Source of the DNA: Brachionus plicatilis
Taxonomy: Eukaryota > Rotifera > Eurotatoria > Ploima > Brachionidae
NCBI GenBank assembly: GCA_010279815.1
Contig: QEOQ01000508.1
Location: 1,263,129-1,327,128 of the forward strand
DNA: 64,000 nt
Direction: 5' to 3'
The position numbers and the translations under genes are program-made. Below are positions 60,701 through 64,000 of this stretch, piece by piece (positions within the stretch are counted from its first letter, which is position 1; every line of letters starts with the position of its first letter). The notes under the pieces were generated by a model. That model was not told where the DNA came from and searched no databases. It worked only from the letters and a program-made list of their open reading frames with translations.

Positions 60701-61498
60701 AAAATAGTCTAAACTAAAATAAATATCTAGTGACAGTTGATCAATTTAGTCTATAATTATTTTAAAGTTACTTGAGTATTTTTGAACACAATGGAAAAAA
60801 TGAGGAAAATTTTCTCAACGTTAAGAAATTTTTAAAAGCTAATTTAAAATTTTCTTTTTGACCGAGAACAAATTAACCGAATAAATTCTTATCAAACTAA
60901 AATTATGAACATTTTGATAACTTAAAGCATTTAAATAAAGCCAAATTGGTTTATTTATTTTTTTATTTTGACATATCAACACATTACGTAAAAGTTTAGG
61001 CAGCAATTTAAAATAAAAATATCAAAATTAATCGAAATTAAAAAAAAAACACCAACTTGATTTTTTGTTGAGTAAATCTTTTTTATTGGAGTTGGAATTT
61101 AATTTTGAAGCAAAGTTTGGCAAGTTTTTCTTTTCTATAATGGATGGCCTTGTAGAAAAAAATAAATAAATAAGAGATTAACAGAGGAGTTGGTGCTTAT
61201 TTACTTATATAATTTCGATTTTGGCTTAAGATTTGTGTTTTTTGTTGATTGTGTTTGAGAATACTTGGTTTGTGAGTCAGCACGTATTGACATTAATGAA
61301 GAAGATGATGATTGAGATAATGGCACTGATGTTTTATCCAATTTTGTTATTTTAGATTTGGATTGATCAATTTTCTCTTTGCTGATAGATTTTGTTTTCG
61401 CTTGCCATGTTGGAATCTTGGTTTTCAGATTTGTTTGCTTTTGCATCATTTTAATTGCATAATATTGATCAAATGAGCAAATAGGCACCTTTTTGCTT
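45770..61498 (-). CDS. nav: neuron navigator NAV-A (unc-53 family), at least 15 exons, 5' end uncertain
   Basis: Exons are 61205-61498, 61057-61148, 60225-60618, 55039-55088, 54394-54987, 53400-53605, 52701-52827, 51172-52045, 50977-51121, 49288-49489, 48456-49236, 46652-46738, 46399-46595, 46014-46348 and 45770-45964. Phases agree throughout and give 1523 codons plus stop, after one base completing an upstream codon. The first two thirds are Ser/Asn/Lys-rich. A NAV-like SWIAQSFRKAFSK basic motif lies in the 51172-52045 exon. The coiled coil with AENKLTDIRLEALSSIHQID matches NAV-B. The AAA-type module has P-loop GLFKFGKT at about 1150-1157 and Walker B LIILIDNFH near 1220, then the family's WNYSIIPYLNDLF. 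The exon pair 61057-61148 / 60225-60618 and the 50-base exon at 55039 are inferred from splice sites and phase. The protein is more divergent than NAV-B and lacks its first coiled coil. The start codon is not certain. Confidence 0.87.
46739..48455. other. NAV-A intron (1.7 kb)
   Basis: A 98-aa hydrophobic frame lies at 47782-48078 (-) and ends KESAQFPRRYPTKVGYF. Otherwise I see no feature. Confidence 0.35.
49546..50042. mobile_element. MITE-like element in a NAV-A intron
   Basis: The left end CAGTGATGTTCCGCTTTTGT resembles the reverse complement of the right end, AAGTAATGTTCCGTTTATTG. Further inside, both ends carry TTTACG/TTTATG-type words and repeated TTTAC stretches. The 497-bp unit has no protein. 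The outer bases suggest a hAT-type end, but no 8-bp target duplication is preserved. Confidence 0.55.
50303..50324. repeat. (ATA)n microsatellite
   Basis: A run of about seven ATA/AAT units lies directly next to a short inverted-repeat unit. Confidence 0.8.
50324..50480. mobile_element. short MITE-like unit, 19-bp inverted ends
   Basis: TGTTAAACGCATTCAGATC on the left pairs, with one mismatch, with GATCTGAATGCATTTAACA on the right. The unit is 157 bp and non-coding. Confidence 0.5.
55089..60224. other. 5.1-kb NAV-A intron
   Basis: This is the largest intron in the window. I found no nested gene, RNA or clear repeat. An additional small NAV-A exon could be hidden here, but the phases across the intron already match (CA joined to A). 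Confidence 0.45.
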
Positions 61499-61733
61499 CT
61501 AAAAATTAAGAACAAAGTCTGAAAATAATCGGAGCAGAATTCATCGCTATAAATTAAGTCAACTAGAATTTCAAATTTTGAAAGTAAAAGCTTGGACTAG
61601 TTGATTTGCAACCAGCATCGAATTCAAAACAAAAATAAAGTCTGGCTATTCTAATTCAAATTATTTTTAAAAGCCTGTAATTTATTTTTTTTTCATTACT
61701 CTCAACTTTATAGTCAACTCAATTACTAGTTAC

Positions 61734-61750
61734 ATATTTTTAAATTTCAT
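61734..61750 (-). CDS. candidate first coding exon of NAV-A
   Basis: ATG at 61750 begins ATGAAATTTAAAAATAT, followed by a GTAACT donor. It has 17 bases and ends in the phase the exon at 61205-61498 requires, giving MKFKN-I then SKKVPIC. NAV-B's first exon is also 17 bases. In sequence this AT-rich a chance match is quite possible, and the true start may lie right of the window. Confidence 0.22.
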
Positions 61751-64000
61751 ATGTTCTCAAATCACCCATTTTTCTATCAAATGCTTCTAACAATAATTAC
61801 TTTTTTTTTTAAATTTAGGCCAATATTTTTCAATCTATCATGGGTGTTGAAAGCCAAATGATTTAAAATATTATGATCTCATACAATTAAAAGTCATTTT
61901 TAAAGTTTCTAAAAAAATTAAATTTTTATAAATGGTTTTGCCAAATTCTAACGCAAGGCTAATGAGAATTTGAATATCAAAATTTAATCACGGCTCTAGT
62001 ACCTAAAAGAATTCTTATATTTTGAACATTAAAATCCTAAATACTTAAATTTAGGCCTTATTTTACTCAATTTTGGGATCATTATTTAAAAATAATTCTT
62101 TATTCAATTATTTTTAAACTAGATTAAATCAATTGAGTCAAAACACCCTGGTCTAAAACTTGTGCTTTATTTGAAAACTAAAATATCTTTTGTTATTAAT
62201 TAACAACTATAAAATTTTATTTATTTTCAATTGAATAATTTAATTGTTTTGGTTTATTAAATTGAAATTTAGGTCTCAAGTAGAGAAATGAAAGCTAAAA
62301 ATTTTTCTATTTCTTAAATTAATTTCTTCTTAGTTAATAGATAAATTCAATTTTCTGGTTTATTTTATTTTAAATGATTTTTGCTCACTTGATTTGGCAA
62401 AAAATTTAATTTGGTTAAAAAGTGAAGCCCAAAAATTTGAAACCTTTTTTTTTCTAAAAAACAAACTCCTAAGGACCCCGGTTGTTGACTTTGAAAATAA
62501 ACTTTAAATTATAAAAATTTAAATTTCTAATAAAAAATATTAGAGAAAAATAATTTAATTGTTTAAAATTCGGTCTTTGCTTACTTTCGTACCTTATTTA
62601 GAAATATTTACCTCGGATATATTTTATTGTGAAAGAATTTAATTTTGGACTAGAATTGCTAACCCACAGATAATTCTGATTTTATAAAGGTTTAAGACAA
62701 CTAAAAATTAGAAATATATTATGACTAATTAAGGTATTTTGTAATTAAACAAGTTAAAAAAATTTAAAATCTAGATTCTTCGGAGTCTAATTTTATCTTT
62801 CAGATTCATTGACAATCTTCATTTACTTAAGGTTTAGCAACAATTTGATAAGAATATTAAACAATAACTCATATTTAGTCCTGTCATAAAATCAAATTAA
62901 CGTTAAGTCGTAATTAAGTAAACATGTTTTATTTAAAGAATCTAAATTAACTTTTAAATTTTATCAAAAAAACAAAGAATTAGAATTATAAAAATGAAAT
63001 CAATTTGAGCAAATAAATGAAAAAACAAGTTATAAAAATATTTATCTTATAAGAGAGAAAGTTTTGAAACAATTACTAATAAAATATCTTAAAATCAAAT
63101 CTTTGACATAAAACTATTTTAATAAAATAAATTGCTATAGTTTGATAGAAGAATATCAATTTTTTTTCGGATAGATATATCAATTCACTACAACAAACAA
63201 GATTGTTTTCTTTTCATTTTCTAATTTTTTGATAACTTGAATTTTGACCAATTTTAAACTGCACGCTCCTAGCTAAAGATTATTATTTTAAAATTATTTT
63301 TTTATCTCTATTTTTAGATCAAAACCGCCAATTTAAGACAACTATAAACAATTCATTAAATTCAAAAAGATAAATTTATTTTAGTCCTTAAGAAATCAGA
63401 CTTATGATTTATGAATTTATTTTAGATTCAAAAAAAGTTATTTAAAATATTCAAAGAAGTCTTTATTTAAAAATTTTTTGAATTAAAATATAAAATGATT
63501 TTTTATTAGCCTTAAAATGAGAGACAAAAGTTTTCATGCTAATTCCATTAGATCAATTAATTTTAATTAGCTATCCAAGAATGGTGTTTATTCTGACCTT
63601 GACAATTCTATTCTTTAAAATATGTCAATCTGATAGATAGAGATTATTAAACAAGCATTAAAAGCAATCCGAGTTTAAAAATTTAATACAAATCTTGGCA
63701 AAATTGATCGATTTTAAATAGCCTAAATTTTAAATATTTAATTGCTTTTCAATAGTTTAAATGTCTTTAATTTGAAAAGCATATCACAAAAAATTATCCT
63801 GACTATTTCATCTGATTTTAGGCTTTAAGGACAAACTGCAATTAAAAAATAAACAAATATCAAAATTTTATTTATCAGTGTTCATCTTTCAAAGTATAAT
63901 TTAGTTTCTCATACTTTGGAGAAATATGTATAAACCTAAAGAGGAACATTGATTTCTTTGTTCCTAAGGCTTGACAAAGATATTTCGCACAGAAAATTAT
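61751..64000. other. right-hand flank, probably NAV-A 5' region
   Basis: AT-rich sequence without a supportable exon. It may be an intron of NAV-A leading to exons beyond the window, or its promoter region. Confidence 0.35.

Noticed and set aside
1..64000. CRISPR arrays, operons, bacterial promoters, rRNA genes
   Set aside because: No regularly spaced direct repeats or rRNA-like blocks were seen, and the spliced genes show that the DNA is eukaryotic.

Overview
This is a stretch of a very AT-rich animal genome (about four fifths A+T by eye). Coding exons carry canonical GT..AG introns, and most of these are only 46-57 bases long, mixed with a few of 0.1-5 kb. The proteins are metazoan: two neuron navigator (NAV/unc-53) proteins, a membrane-anchored trypsin-like protease, a choline/ethanolamine phosphotransferase, a CDC50/TMEM30 fragment and a galaxin-like secreted protein. 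My best guess is a small invertebrate with compact introns, such as a monogonont rotifer. That is an inference from composition and intron size, not from a search.

Layout. 1-5 kb: edge of an unknown gene, an orphan reading frame, two inverted-repeat (MITE-like) elements, the last three exons of a CDC50/TMEM30 gene (+) and a galaxin-like gene (-). 4.7-7.4 kb: two LINE 3' tails facing each other and a perfect 58-bp palindrome. 7.46-9.67 kb: type II transmembrane serine protease (+). 9.96-10.82 kb: broken LINE ORF1 (-). 12.4-13.5 kb: WD40 protein (-). 14.0-17.2 kb: degraded coding fossils, including a GC-rich pseudogene between long inverted repeats, and a MITE. 17.87-18.35 kb: a second copy of the protease's last exon and 3' flank. 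18.4-19.9 kb: six-exon CEPT1-like gene (-). 20-24.4 kb: no gene seen. 24.5-25.2 kb: unknown basic protein (-).

The right-hand 37 kb is dominated by two neuron navigator paralogues in tandem on the minus strand. NAV-B (27.2-39.2 kb) has six exons whose phases all agree and encodes 1383 aa. NAV-A (45.8-61.5 kb or beyond) has at least 15 exons, also phase-consistent, and at least 1523 aa. NAV-B encodes its whole C-terminal region in one 2.4-kb exon, whereas seven introns interrupt the same region of NAV-A. Both keep the family's C-terminal AAA-type module, but with different departures from the usual P-loop.

I did not find an operon, CRISPR array, tRNA or rRNA. The most interesting signals are the asymmetric NAV pair, the duplicated protease exon whose edge coincides with a broken LINE, and the inverted-repeat cassette around a compositionally foreign pseudogene.
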